Of a stretch of 64,000 nt of DNA, positions 27,157 to 41,324 are shown piece by piece. The first letter of the stretch is position 1. Every line of letters starts with the position of its first letter. Position numbers and translations under genes: made by a program. The stretch is taken from NCBI RefSeq assembly GCF_024704385.1, contig NZ_JAJDFX010000002.1, positions 310,001 through 374,000 on the forward strand, in the 5' to 3' direction. The stretch comes from Cellulomonas sp. P24 (GTDB taxonomy: Bacteria > Actinomycetota > Actinomycetes > Actinomycetales > Cellulomonadaceae). The notes under the pieces were generated by a model, which saw only the letters and a program-made list of their open reading frames with translations, was not told the DNA's origin and ran no database searches.

Positions 27157-27494
27157 TGAGCAGGACCCGCCCCGGGACGTCCGGGCCCGACGAGGTGCAT
27201 CGCATCACGCACGCGCCGTCGCCGCTGGCCGAGGACCAGTCCCGCCGCGAGCGGCGCTACCTGGTGCAGATGGGCATCCGGGTCGTCGCGTTCCTGCTCG
27301 TCGTGGTGCTCTGGAGTCATGTCCCGGCATGGATCAGCTGGCTTCTCGTCGCGACGGCGGTGGTGATGCCGTACATCGCGGTGCTGCTCGCGAATGCCGG
27401 CCGAGAGCGCCGGGAGACGAGCACCCTGCTGATCGACCCCCGCGCCCTGGGTGCGCAAGCCGAATCCTTCGGGAAGGACGTCCACCATGACTGA
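27156..27494 (+). CDS. DUF3099 family membrane protein
   Basis: 112 aa; GTG start without a ribosome binding site. A basic N-terminus is followed by YLVQMGIRVVAFLLVVVLWSHVPAWISWLLVATAVVMPYIAVLLAN, two membrane spans typical of DUF3099, and a short polar tail. Function unknown. It heads an overlapping three-gene unit with an 80-aa protein and a SURF1 homologue. Confidence 0.85.
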   Translation: MSRTRPGTSGPDEVHRITHAPSPLAEDQSRRERRYLVQMGIRVVAFLLVVVLWSHVPAWISWLLVATAVVMPYIAVLLANAGRERRETSTLLIDPRALGAQAESFGKDVHHD

Positions 27495-27729
27495 CACCGC
27501 CGCCGCCCCGGACCCGGTGGCGGAGCTCGTGTGCAGCGCACGGGGGTGTCGCCAGGACGCGACATGGGGGCTCCTGTGGAACAACCCCCGCCTGCACGCA
27601 CCGGAGCGGCGCAAGGTGTGGTTGGCGTGCCCCGATCACCGCGAGCAGCTCGAGCAGTTCCTCGGCGTGCGCGGGTTCCACCGCTCCACCGTCCCGGTGG
27701 GCGAGCTCGAGACGTCGTCGGGCCGATGA
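27487..27729 (+). CDS. Small conserved protein with Cys/His metal-binding pattern
   Basis: 80 aa from the ATG at 27487, overlapping the DUF3099 stop by eight bases. It has CSARGC near residue 17 and CPDH near residue 50, plus the aromatic segment ATWGLLWNNPRLH, a likely zinc-binding small domain. No enzymatic motif. The fixed place between DUF3099 and SURF1 suggests a link to respiratory or membrane maturation, but this is inference. Confidence 0.75.
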   Translation: MTDTAAAPDPVAELVCSARGCRQDATWGLLWNNPRLHAPERRKVWLACPDHREQLEQFLGVRGFHRSTVPVGELETSSGR

Positions 27730-28589
27730 ACGGGGGCCGCCGCCGCGCCATCGGTCTGGTGCTGCTCGCCGTCGTGCTCGCCGTCGGCTGCACGTTCGCC
27801 GGCCGTTGGCAGTGGGGACGGCACGTGACGGTCGACGCCGAGATCGCCGTCGTCAAGGCCAACTACTCCGCCCCTGCGGTTCCGATCGCCTCGGTGCTCC
27901 CCCACCTCGACACCCCGCTCCCCGACGCACGCGTGTGGACACGGGTCTCGCTCACCGGGCACTACCTCACCGGCGCGACCGTCCTCCTGCGGAACCGTCC
28001 GGTGAACAGCCAGTCCGCGTTCCACGTCCTCGTGCCGTTCCAGCTCGACCCCACCGACGGTGCAGCAGGTCCCGTCCTGGTGGTCGACCGTGGCTGGATC
28101 CCGCAGTCGTCCACCGAGGAGAGCCCGTCAGCCGCCCCGACGCCGCCCTCAGGGCACGTCACGATCACGGTGCACCTGCGCCAGCAGGAACCGGTCTCGA
28201 CCAGGAGCGCACCACCGGGGCAGGTGCAGACCATCGCGGTCCGCCAGGTCCTGGACGCCGGCGGGGTCGCAGCGGACGTCCAGGCCTACGACGTCTTCGG
28301 CGGGCTCGACACCGAGACCCCGGCACCGGCGACACCGCTCGCGGCACTCCCGGCACCGAGCACGGACCCCGGTCCTCACCTGTCGTACGCGTTCCAGTGG
28401 TGGACGTTCGCGCTCGGCGCCCTGATCGGCTTCGGCCGGATGGCTCTCCGGGAGGCACGCGGCGAGGGCCCGGTACCGGGCGCGCGCACGGCACCCGCGC
28501 CGCGTCGCGTGCCCGCGAGCGTCGCGCGCCGCGGCCCGTCCGCCGAGGACGAGGAGGACGCCCTGATCGACGCGCAGCTCGGTCGCTGA
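27726..28589 (+). CDS. SURF1-family cytochrome oxidase assembly protein
   Basis: 287 aa; the ATG at 27726 overlaps the preceding stop (ATGA). One N-terminal span (IGLVLLAVVLAVGCTFAGRWQWGRH), a large outer loop with VWTRVSLTGHYL, VLLRNRPVNSQSAFHVLVPF and VVDRGWIP, then a second span (HLSYAFQWWTFALGALIGFGRM). This two-span layout and the RGW(I/V)P motif define SURF1, which helps insert heme A into cytochrome c oxidase. The heme A synthase ctaA is in the same window. The Arg/Pro-rich C-terminal tail is variable. Confidence 0.92.
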   Translation: MNGGRRRAIGLVLLAVVLAVGCTFAGRWQWGRHVTVDAEIAVVKANYSAPAVPIASVLPHLDTPLPDARVWTRVSLTGHYLTGATVLLRNRPVNSQSAFHVLVPFQLDPTDGAAGPVLVVDRGWIPQSSTEESPSAAPTPPSGHVTITVHLRQQEPVSTRSAPPGQVQTIAVRQVLDAGGVAADVQAYDVFGGLDTETPAPATPLAALPAPSTDPGPHLSYAFQWWTFALGALIGFGRMALREARGEGPVPGARTAPAPRRVPASVARRGPSAEDEEDALIDAQLGR

Positions 28590-28604
28590 CCGGCAGCGCC
28601 CCGC

Positions 28605-30203
<1,599 letters not shown>

Positions 30204-30298
30204 AGGGGTGTCCTTCCGGCGTCGGCGTGCGCCGACTGCGGTTTCCTCCGAACATGGCCCGCGAGCGTTGGCCGCAGGCACAAACGCAGCCAAGTCTA
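30204..30298 (-). promoter_or_regulatory. Promoter and structured leader of the ABC-F gene
   Basis: TAGACT (30293-30298, minus strand) is a good -10, giving a leader of about 80 nt. The leader contains a 7-bp hairpin (30221-30227 and 30230-30236) next to the ribosome binding site GGAAGGA and an ATG reading frame (MFGGNRSRRTPTPEGHP) that overlaps the ABC-F start out of frame. Leader-peptide attenuation is known for antibiotic-induced ABC-F genes; here it is only a possibility. TAGCGT at 30308-30313 on the other strand is a candidate back-to-back -10 for bioY. Confidence 0.45.
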
Positions 30299-30416
30299 TG
30301 TCTCCGCTAGCGTGACGAGCGGCGGGCTGCCGCCGTCGGCGCCGCGACCGGGCGCTGCTGCGAGCAGTCGCCCCACCGATCCGTGCACCGTCCGACCACC
30401 GATCCTCGGGGGAACC

Positions 30417-31025
30417 ATGACCGCCGCACCAGACCACGACACCCCGGCCACCGTCCTCCCGGCGCCGATGGCTCGGGCGACCCCCGTCGTCGACGTCGCC
30501 CTCGTCTCGACGTTCGCAGCCTTCCTCGCGGTGTGCTCGCTCACGTCCGTCTCGATCGGCGTGGTCCCGGTCCCGATCACGCTCCAGACCTTCGGGGTAC
30601 TCCTTGCCGGTGCCGTCCTCGGTGCGCGGCGCGGCGCGCTCGCCGTGCTCCTCTACCTGGCCGTCGGCCTGGCGGGGGTGCCGGTGTTCGCGCAGGGCAC
30701 CGGTGGTCTCGGCGTGCTCGCCACCCCGTCGGTGGGTTACCTGCTCGCGTTCCCTCTCGTCGCCTGGTTGACAGGTCTCGCGGTCGAGCGGGCCGCGCAC
30801 CGCACGCTGCGCCCGCTGGTGATCCTCGCCGCGACGCTCGGGGCGACCGTCGTGCTGTACCTGGTCGGGGTCCCGGTGATGGCCTGGCGGGCCGGCGTCT
30901 CCCTCACGACCGCCACCGCATGGAACGTCGGCTTCGTCCCGCTCGACCTCGTCAAGGCGGCCCTCGCCGCGATCGTGGCCGCCGCCGTGCACCGGGCGTT
31001 CCCCGACCTTCTCCGCCGACGTTGA
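30417..31025 (+). CDS. bioY: Biotin transporter substrate-binding protein BioY
   Basis: 202 aa; ATG at 30417 after GGGGGAA. About six membrane spans, with the BioY-typical VVPVPITLQTFGVLLAGAVLGARRGALAVLLYLAVGLAGVPVFAQGTGGLG. It is the S-component that binds biotin. The next two genes encode its ATPase and transmembrane partner, so this is a complete three-gene BioMNY-type energy-coupling-factor importer. Candidate -10 TAGCGT at 30308-30313 leaves an untranslated leader of about 95 nt. Confidence 0.94.
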   Translation: MTAAPDHDTPATVLPAPMARATPVVDVALVSTFAAFLAVCSLTSVSIGVVPVPITLQTFGVLLAGAVLGARRGALAVLLYLAVGLAGVPVFAQGTGGLGVLATPSVGYLLAFPLVAWLTGLAVERAAHRTLRPLVILAATLGATVVLYLVGVPVMAWRAGVSLTTATAWNVGFVPLDLVKAALAAIVAAAVHRAFPDLLRRR

Positions 31026-31035
31026 CGTCGTCCGC

Positions 31036-31773
31036 GTGATCCGGTTCGATGCCGCGACCGTCACCGCCCCGGGGCCACGTCCGGGCGCGGACCCGATCCA
31101 GCTGCTTGCCCCGCTGACGTGCACGCTCAGCGAGCGCCGGATCGCGGTGATCGGGGCGAACGGCTCCGGCAAGAGCACGCTCGCCCGGCTCGTCAACGGA
31201 CTGGTGCTGCCGGCTGCCGGGCACGTGACGGTGGACGGCTGGGACACCGCACGTCACGGCGGTGAGGTTCGACGGCGCGTCGGGTTCGTGTTCACGGACC
31301 CCGACGCCCAGCTCGTCATGCCGACGCCGCTCGAGGACGTGACCCTGTCCCTGCGCCGCCTCGACCTGTCTCGCGCCGAGCGCGCCTCACGTGCCCGGGC
31401 GGTCCTGGAGTCGTTCGGTCTGGGAGATCGGGCCGACGTCGCCGTGCACTCCCTGTCCGGGGGCCAGAAGCAGCTCCTCGCCCTCGCCTGCGTCCTCGCG
31501 ACCGACCCGGTCGTCCTCGTCTGCGACGAGCCGACGACGCTGCTCGACCTCCGGTGGCGGCGGCACGTCGAGACCGTGCTCGACGGGCTCACCCAGCAGG
31601 TCCTGCTGGTCACGCACGACCTGGCGAGCGCCGCTCGCGCCGACCGCGTCCTCGTCGTGGACGGTGGGCACGTGGTGCACGACGGCGACGCGTCCGCCGG
31701 CGTCGCGTACTACGAGTCCCTCATGACCGCCGGCTCCTCGACCGACTCCACGCGCGGGACGGGCTCGCCGTGA
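31036..31773 (+). CDS. bioM: Biotin ECF transporter ATPase
   Basis: 245 aa from the GTG at 31036, ten bases after bioY. Walker A GANGSGKSTLARLVNGL, Q-loop-like FVFTDPDAQLVMPT, signature LSGGQKQLLALACVL, Walker B VLVCDEPTTLLDLRWRR, H-loop VTHDL. The Q-loop has DPDAQ, as in CbiO/EcfA proteins. It powers biotin uptake through BioN and BioY. Confidence 0.93.
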   Translation: MIRFDAATVTAPGPRPGADPIQLLAPLTCTLSERRIAVIGANGSGKSTLARLVNGLVLPAAGHVTVDGWDTARHGGEVRRRVGFVFTDPDAQLVMPTPLEDVTLSLRRLDLSRAERASRARAVLESFGLGDRADVAVHSLSGGQKQLLALACVLATDPVVLVCDEPTTLLDLRWRRHVETVLDGLTQQVLLVTHDLASAARADRVLVVDGGHVVHDGDASAGVAYYESLMTAGSSTDSTRGTGSP

Positions 31774-32423
31774 GACGCGGAGAGCGCCGCGCAGGCGGAT
31801 CCGGTGCCACCTGGTCACCCTCATCGGGTCCCGCCGTGACGACCACGCTGCACCGCGCACCGGTGCCGGCCAAGCTCGCCGTCCTCGCCGGCCTCGGTGT
31901 CGCGACCGTCGTCCTGCCCGGTCCGGTGCCCGCGATGCTCCTCCTGGCCGGCGTCATCGCCGCCGCTGCCGTCGCGCAGGTCCCCCGCCGGGTCGCGCTC
32001 GCCGGCCTCCGCCCGGTCGCGATGGTCGTCCTCGCGCTCGGGGCCGTGCAGTGGTGGCAGCGCGGCTGGCTCACCGCCGTCGAGGCGATGTCCGACCTCA
32101 CGGCCCTCGTGCTCGCCGCCACGGTCGTGCTGGCGACGACGCCGGTCGACGACCTCCTCGACGCGGTCGTCCGCGGTGTGCGTCCGTTGCGGCGCGTCGG
32201 GCTGGACCCCGAGCTCACGGCCCTGGCCGTGATGCTGATGCTGCGCACCGTCCCGGCGCTCCTCGACCTGGTCGCCGAGGTGCGGGACGCCGCGCGGGCG
32301 CGGGGGCTCGGGCGTCACCCCCGTGCGCTGCTGGTACCGGCAGCGATCCGTACGGTCGCGCGGGCACGGCTGGTCGGCGACGCCCTCGTCGCACGAGGCA
32401 TCGGCGACACGACCGACCGGTGA
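31770..32423 (+). CDS. bioN: Biotin ECF transporter transmembrane protein
   Basis: 217 aa; the GTG at 31770 overlaps the bioM stop (GTGA), and an internal in-frame GTG at 31836 is an alternative start. Four or five membrane spans and the CbiQ/EcfT coupling helices with AARARG and AIRTVARARLVGDALVARGI, the Ala-Arg-x motifs that contact the ATPase. It completes the BioY-BioM-BioN importer. It converges on the suf operon end with a 16-nt gap. Confidence 0.92.
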   Translation: MRRGERRAGGSGATWSPSSGPAVTTTLHRAPVPAKLAVLAGLGVATVVLPGPVPAMLLLAGVIAAAAVAQVPRRVALAGLRPVAMVVLALGAVQWWQRGWLTAVEAMSDLTALVLAATVVLATTPVDDLLDAVVRGVRPLRRVGLDPELTALAVMLMLRTVPALLDLVAEVRDAARARGLGRHPRALLVPAAIRTVARARLVGDALVARGIGDTTDR

Positions 32424-32439
32424 CCGTCAGCCGCCCGGC

Positions 32440-32774
32440 TCAGATGTTGAAGCCGAGCGCCCGCATCTGCTCGCGACCCTCGTCGGTGATCTTCTCCGGG
32501 CCCCACGGCGGCATCCAGACCCAGTTGATCCGGAACCCGTCGACGATGCCCTCGAGCGACTGCCCGGCCTGGTCCTCGATCACGTCGGTCAGCGGGCACG
32601 CCGCCGACGTCAGCGTCATGTCGATCACTGCGGTGTTCGACTGGTCGATCGTCACGCCGTACACGAGCCCGAGGTCGACGACGTTGATGCCGAGCTCCGG
32701 GTCGATGACGTCGCGCAGCGCCTCTTCGACGTCCGCGACGCTCGACGGGACCTCGCGCTCGGATGGGATGGTGC

Positions 32775-32778
<4 letters not shown>
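32440..32778 (-). CDS. MIP18/DUF59 (SufT-like) iron-sulfur assembly protein
   Basis: 112 aa; ATG at 32778 overlaps the sufU stop (ATGA). ALRDVIDPELGINVVDLGLVYGV and the conserved cysteine in LTSAACPLTDVI are the MIP18/PaaD signature. These proteins help mature or transfer Fe-S clusters. It is the last gene of the suf operon, as in mycobacteria (Rv1466 position). Confidence 0.93.
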
Positions 32779-34777
<1,999 letters not shown>

Positions 34778-35542
34778 TCAGGCGGTCGCGCCCGCGCCGA
34801 GGAACCGGTCGTAGCCCTCGTCCTCGAGCCGGTCCGCGAGCTCCGGCCCGCCTTCCTCGGCGACCCGACCGTCGACGAAGACGTGCACGAAGTCCGGCGT
34901 GATGTAGCGCAGGATCCGGGTGTAGTGCGTGATGAGCAGCACCCCGATGTCGGAGGTCTCCTTCACACGGTTGACCCCCTCGGAGACGATCCGGAGCGCG
35001 TCGACGTCCAGACCCGAGTCGGTCTCGTCGAGGATCGCGAACTTCGGTGCGAGCAGCTCGAGCTGGAGGATCTCGTGGCGCTTCTTCTCGCCACCGGAGA
35101 AGCCCTCGTTCACGCTGCGTGCGGCGAAGGACTCGTCCATCCGGAGCTTGTCCATCGCCGCCCGGACCTCCTTGGTCCAGGTGCGCAGCTTCGGGGCATG
35201 ACCGTCGATCGCGGTCTTCGCGGTCCGCAGGAAGTTCGTCACGCTGACGCCGGGCACCTCGACCGGGTACTGCATGGCAAGGAAGAGCCCGGCCCGTGCG
35301 CGCTCGTCGACGGTCATGGCGAGCACGTCGACACCGTCGAGCGTCACCGTCCCCGACGTGACCGTGTACTTCGGGTGGCCGGCGAGCGAGTAGGCGAGCG
35401 TCGACTTGCCGGAGCCGTTGGGGCCCATGATGGCGTGCGTCTCGCCGCTGGAGATGGAGAGGTTGACGCCGCGGAGGATCTGCTTCGCGCCCTCCTTGGT
35501 CTCGACGCTGACGTGCAGGTCACGGATCTCGAGCGTGGACAT
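34778..35542 (-). CDS. sufC: Fe-S assembly ATPase SufC
   Basis: 254 aa from the ATG at 35542 (MSTLEIRDLHVSVE). Walker A GPNGSGKSTLAYSLAGHPKY, the SufC-specific FLAMQYPVEVPGV, signature FSGGEKKRHEILQLELL, Walker B AILDETDSGLDVDALRIV. It drives conformational change in the SufBCD scaffold. It follows the Rieske-type gene after two bases. Confidence 0.96.
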   Translation of the reverse strand: MSTLEIRDLHVSVETKEGAKQILRGVNLSISSGETHAIMGPNGSGKSTLAYSLAGHPKYTVTSGTVTLDGVDVLAMTVDERARAGLFLAMQYPVEVPGVSVTNFLRTAKTAIDGHAPKLRTWTKEVRAAMDKLRMDESFAARSVNEGFSGGEKKRHEILQLELLAPKFAILDETDSGLDVDALRIVSEGVNRVKETSDIGVLLITHYTRILRYITPDFVHVFVDGRVAEEGGPELADRLEDEGYDRFLGAGATA

Positions 35543-35544
35543 GG

Positions 35545-35895
35545 TCAGTTCTCCTCGGACGGGCGGTGGACGACGTCGACGTCGACGAGCACGTGCTCGC
35601 CGTCGACGGTCACGGGGTAGACAGGGACGGGGTGCGTCGCGGGGAGCCCGAGGGCCGCACCGGTACGCAGGTCGAAGCGGGAGCCGTGGAGCCAGCACTC
35701 GATCGTGCGGCCCTCCACGTCACCGTCGGACAGCGAGACGGCGCCGTGCGAGCACACGTCGGAGATCGCGTGGAGTGCGCCGTCGTCGTCGCGCACGACC
35801 GCGACCGCGACAGGGCCACGCTCTCCGACGAGCTCGACACGGAGCGCCTCGCCCGTGGCGACGTCGGCGACCAGGCAGGCCGGCTGGGCGCTCAT
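35545..35895 (-). CDS. Rieske [2Fe-2S] ferredoxin-like protein in the suf operon
   Basis: 116 aa from the ATG at 35895, overlapping the sufD stop (ATGA). The Rieske ligand boxes are CSHGAV (C-x-H) and CWLHGSRFD (C-x2-H). It is a soluble NirD/ferredoxin-type protein with no oxygenase domain. It sits inside the suf operon in many actinobacteria and probably supplies electrons for cluster assembly; direct proof is lacking. Confidence 0.93.
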   Translation of the reverse strand: MSAQPACLVADVATGEALRVELVGERGPVAVAVVRDDDGALHAISDVCSHGAVSLSDGDVEGRTIECWLHGSRFDLRTGAALGLPATHPVPVYPVTVDGEHVLVDVDVVHRPSEEN

Positions 35896-37159
35896 GCGTC
35901 CGCCGCAGCGAGAGCGTCGACGCCACCGATCGCGTCGAGGATGCTCATGCTCTTCTCGAGCTCGGCCTCGATCGCGGCGAGCAGGCGCTCCTCGACCTCG
36001 GGCACGCCGATCTGCTGGATGAGCTCGTTGAAGAACCCCCGGACGACGAGGCGCCGGGCGTCGGGCTCGGGGATGCCCCGCGACCGCAGGTAGAACAGCT
36101 GCTCGTCGTCGAAGCGACCGGTCGCGCTGGCGTGACCGGCACCTTCGATGAGCCCGGTCTCGATCTCGAGGTTCGGCACCGAGTCGGCGCGGGCCCCGTC
36201 GGAGAGCACGAGGTTCCGGTTGAGCTCGTAGGTGTCCGTGCCCTCGGCCTCGGCGCGGATCAGGACGTCGCCCACCCACACGGTGTGCGCACCTTCGCCC
36301 TGCAGCGCGCCCTTGTAGGTGACCCGGGACCGGCACGACGGCACGGCGTGGTCGACGAACAGCCGGTGCTCCTGGTGCTGGCCGGCGTCCGCGAAGTACA
36401 GACCGACCATCTCGAGGGAGCCGTTCTCGCCGGTGAACTCGGCATCCGGGGTGACCCGGACGATGCTTCCGCCGAGCGTCACGACGATGTGCTTGACCGT
36501 CGCGTCGCGACCGAGCCGGATCCGGTGCGACGACAGGTGGACGGTGTCCGGGGCCCAGTCGTGCACCGAGACGAGCGTCAGGTGTGCACCGTCCTCGACG
36601 ACGACCTCGATCGTCTCCGACAGCATCGCCGACCCGGTGTGGTCCACGACCACGAGCGACTCGGACAGCTCTCGCGCATGGACGAGCAGGTGCGACGCAG
36701 TCGGGTTCGACGCGTCGACACCCTCGACCCGCACCGAGGTCGCGGTGCCCGCGACCAGCTGCGGTGGGATCGTCACGACGGTCGCGCGCTGGAACGAGCT
36801 CCAGGCCGTGACCGCAGACCGGTCGCCGGGCTTGCCCGCGGTCCCGAGTCGGGGATCGTCACGGTCGACGATCTCGACCACGACCCCGGGCGCCTCGACC
36901 ACCGTGGTGATGACCTTCGGTCCTGAGAGGTCCGACGCGAAGAGCGGTGCGACGCGGTCGACCGGGGCGAACCGCCACTCCTCCTCGCGCCCGGTCGGCA
37001 CCGGGAAGTCCGCGAGGTCGAACGACGTCGTCCGCTGGGCCCGCGAGCTCGCGGGGACCGTCGGCACACCGTGCGTGTGCGTCCCGTCGGCGACCGCCCG
37101 TGAGTGGTCGGTGGAGAGGCCCCCGGGTACGGCGGTCTCGTGGTCGGTGGTGCTGGTCA

Positions 37160-37160
<1 letters not shown>
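35892..37160 (-). CDS. sufD: Fe-S cluster assembly protein SufD
   Basis: 422 aa; its ATG at 37160 overlaps the sufB stop (TGATG). The SufBD fold is seen in REEEWRFAPVDR near residue 60, the beta-helix segment with HRLFVDHAVPSCRSRVTYKGALQGEGAHTVWVG, and the C-terminal GHASATGRFDDEQLFYLRSRGIPEPDARRLVVRGFFNEL. It forms the SufBC2D scaffold with SufB and SufC. Confidence 0.95.
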
Positions 37161-38589
<1,429 letters not shown>

Positions 38590-38593
<4 letters not shown>

Positions 38594-39327
38594 GGGGTTC
38601 CTTCCGCAGGGACGTGGAGAGCGCCGATCGGGATGTTCGTCGTGCAGACGTGCCCACCGGCTGCCAGCGTCGACAGACGCTGGACATGGACGCCGAGAAG
38701 GCGGGAGAAGACGTGGGTCTCGGCCTCGCAGAGCTCCGGGAACTCGGCCGCGACCTGCTGGACGGGGCAGTGACCTTGGCACAGCTGGACCGTCGCCATC
38801 CCGGGGATGGGTCGAGCCGTCGCGGCGTACCCGTCCGTCGTCAGGCCGGCGGCGAGTGCCTGGACCCGGGCGAGGGGGTCGGTGCCCGCGGCCGCGAGCG
38901 TCGGCGCGTGCCGTCGTTCGAGGTCCTCGAGACGCCGCTCGGCGAACGCGGTGACGGCCTCGCGGCCGGCGAGCTCCTCGATCAGGCGCAGTGCCTGACC
39001 GGCGAGCTCCGGATAGCTGTTGGAGAGCGCCGCCTGCCCGCGCCCCGTCACGATGTACCGACGGGCCGGCCGACCCCGTGGAGCCGGCTGCCCGGCACAC
39101 GTGGTCGGTTCGTGGACGACGATGCGCCCGGCGCCCTCGAGGACCGAGAGGTGCCGACGGATCGCTGCCGTTGTCAGACCGAGGCCGCGGGCGAGCTGGG
39201 CCGCCGTGACCGGGCCGTCGGACGCCACGATCTGGAGCACGCGGTCCCGCGTGGACTCGTCGTTGTCGCCGGTCTCGCCGTCGTGGTCGGACCGGTGCGC
39301 GGGCGCATCGACCAGGGTCGTGCTCAT
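38590..39327 (-). CDS. sufR: Fe-S-sensing transcriptional repressor SufR
   Basis: 245 aa; ATG at 39327 with GGAGG five bases upstream. N-terminal winged helix ([42 protein letters not shown]). The C-terminal cluster-binding cysteines are in [21 protein letters not shown]. SufR binds a [4Fe-4S] cluster and represses the suf operon, in which it is the first gene. A matching operator lies 65 bp upstream. Confidence 0.93.
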
Positions 39328-39391
39328 CGTCACCTCCACTGCGGTCTCTCCGGGCCCGAGGACCCGCCGGGACTTGATCGCCCTCGATATA

Positions 39392-39409
39392 GGCAACATA
39401 GTTGTTGCC
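39392..39409. promoter_or_regulatory. SufR operator in the suf promoter
   Basis: GGCAAC-ATAGTT-GTTGCC, perfect 6-bp arms matching the CAAC-N6-GTTG SufR consensus described in cyanobacteria. It lies within unusually AT-rich flanks (TATAT on both sides) that hold the likely -10 elements, 65 bp upstream of sufR. Predicted autorepression of the whole suf operon. Confidence 0.8.
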
Positions 39410-39524
39410 AATATAGTCCCACGCAAGGAAGGTCACCCTCACTTCCGACCGGGCCGCGCGTCGCAGGTAGCCCTGAGCCGGGACCTGGGCCCCGCTGACA
39501 GCAGGCGTGCCTAGACTCTCCCCC

Positions 39525-40472
39525 GTGTCGCGCCCCCCTGCAGTCGAGATCCATGCACTCGTCAAGGGCTACAGCGGTCGCACGGTCGTCTCCGGACTCG
39601 ACCTGACCGCCCCCGCCGGACAGGTGACCGCGGTCCTCGGACCGAACGGAGCCGGCAAGACGACGACGATCGAGTGCTGCGAGGGGCTCCGCGTCCCCGA
39701 CTCCGGAACCGTGCGGGTCCTGGGGCTCGACCCGCAGCGCGACGCCCGCGCCCTTCGACCTCGCGTCGGTGTGATGCTCCAGGACGGTGGGCTGCCGACC
39801 GGCGTACGTCCGCTCGAGATGCTCCGCCACCTCGCGTCCATGTATGCGACACCGCTCGACGTCGGCCCGCTCGCCGAACGGCTCGGCATCACCTCGTTCG
39901 CCCGGACCACGGTGCGACGGCTGTCCGGGGGGCAGCGTCAACGACTCGCCCTCGCCGCCGCGATCATCGGCCGCCCCGAGCTCGTGTTCCTGGACGAGCC
40001 CAGCGCCGGGATGGACCCGCAGAGCCGCCACGCGGTGTGGGACCTCGTCCGCGAGCTCCGGTCCGAGGGGGTCAGCATCGTGCTCACGACCCACCTGATG
40101 GACGAGGCCGAGGACCTCGCCGACAACGTGGTGATCGTCGACGGAGGTGCGGTGATCGCGCGCGGGTCGGTTCGCGAGCTCACGAGCGCGGTCGACGACA
40201 GCACGCTCCGCTTCTCCGCCGTGCCGGACCTCGACACGGCGTCGCTCGCGCGCGCACTGTCCGACGACGCGAGGCAAGAGCCCGGCGGCGAGCACCGCGT
40301 GCAGCACGAGGGCGATGGCGACTTCACCGTGAACGGCCCCATCACCCCGGCGACGGTGGCCGCGCTGGCGGGCTGGTGCGCCTCCCACGACGTCCTCGTC
40401 AGCCGTCTGAGCATCGGTCGCCGCACCCTCGAGGACGTCTTCCTCGACCTCACCGGAAGGAGCCTGCGATGA
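39525..40472 (+). CDS. ABC-2 type transporter ATP-binding protein
   Basis: 315 aa from the GTG at 39525; TAGACT at 39512-39517 makes it leaderless. Walker [18 protein letters not shown], signature [15 protein letters not shown], Walker [19 protein letters not shown]-loop [13 protein letters not shown], DrrA-like C-terminal domain. With the next gene (4-base overlap) it forms a two-component exporter. The place between sufR and ctaA matches mycobacterial Rv1458c, so a role in heme or cytochrome biogenesis is possible but unproven. Confidence 0.93.
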   Translation: MSRPPAVEIHALVKGYSGRTVVSGLDLTAPAGQVTAVLGPNGAGKTTTIECCEGLRVPDSGTVRVLGLDPQRDARALRPRVGVMLQDGGLPTGVRPLEMLRHLASMYATPLDVGPLAERLGITSFARTTVRRLSGGQRQRLALAAAIIGRPELVFLDEPSAGMDPQSRHAVWDLVRELRSEGVSIVLTTHLMDEAEDLADNVVIVDGGAVIARGSVRELTSAVDDSTLRFSAVPDLDTASLARALSDDARQEPGGEHRVQHEGDGDFTVNGPITPATVAALAGWCASHDVLVSRLSIGRRTLEDVFLDLTGRSLR

Positions 40473-41242
40473 GCGCCGCACCGTTGGCCGCCACCTCGGC
40501 GCCAGCGCCCGCGCCGCGCCGCGTCCTCGCGCAGGCCGGGTTCGAGATGAAGATGATCCTGCGCAACGGCGAGCAGCTGCTCATCACGCTGGTCATGCCG
40601 ATCTTCGTCCTCGTCGGCCTCACCCGGAGCTCGGTGATCGAGATCGGGACCGCAGGGGCGACCCGCATCGACTTCTTCGCGCCCGGGGTGATCGCGCTCG
40701 CCGTCATGAGCACGTCGTTCACGTCGCAAGCCATCGCCACTGCATTCGACCGACGCAACGGCGTGCTCCGCCTCATGGCCACCACGCCCCTCGGCCGCGG
40801 CGGACTCCTCGCGGGTAAGGCCCTCGGTGTGCTCGCGGTCGAGGTCGTCCAGGTCGTCGTCATCGGCGCGGTGGCGCTCGGACTCGGCTGGCACCCGGTC
40901 ACGAGCGGCGTGGTCGTCGCCGTCATCGGGATCCTGCTCGGGACCGCGGCGTTCACCTCCCTGGCTCTCCTGATCGCCGGCACGCTCCGGGCCGAGGGCG
41001 TCCTCGCCCTGGCGAACCTCGTGCTCGTGCTCCTCGCCGTCGGCGGCGGCATCGTGGTCCCGGCGAGCAGGCTCCCGGGCGTCCTGGCGCACCTCGCGCT
41101 CCTGCTGCCGTCGGGTGCGCTCGGCGAGTGCCTGCGCGGCGCCCTGATGCACGGCAGCCTCCCGCTCGCCTCGGTGGCCGTCCTCGTCGCGTGGACCGCG
41201 GGCCTCGCCTGGGGTGCGGGTCGACTGTTCCGATGGCACTGA
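40469..41242 (+). CDS. ABC-2 type transporter permease
   Basis: 257 aa; ATG at 40469 overlaps the ATPase stop (ATGA). About six membrane spans in the ABC-2 arrangement, with a cytosolic segment FEMKMILRNGEQLLITLVMPIFVLVGL and the RRNGVLRLMATTPLGRGGLLAGKALGV coupling motif. Partner of the preceding ATPase. Substrate unknown. Confidence 0.9.
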   Translation: MSAAPLAATSAPAPAPRRVLAQAGFEMKMILRNGEQLLITLVMPIFVLVGLTRSSVIEIGTAGATRIDFFAPGVIALAVMSTSFTSQAIATAFDRRNGVLRLMATTPLGRGGLLAGKALGVLAVEVVQVVVIGAVALGLGWHPVTSGVVVAVIGILLGTAAFTSLALLIAGTLRAEGVLALANLVLVLLAVGGGIVVPASRLPGVLAHLALLLPSGALGECLRGALMHGSLPLASVAVLVAWTAGLAWGAGRLFRWH

Positions 41243-41324
41243 CCATCTGCACGTGGGCCGGTCCGGGGCCAGCACCGTCACGATGCGGCGGCTGCGCCCT
41301 GCTTCCCCGACTACGGTGTCTCCC

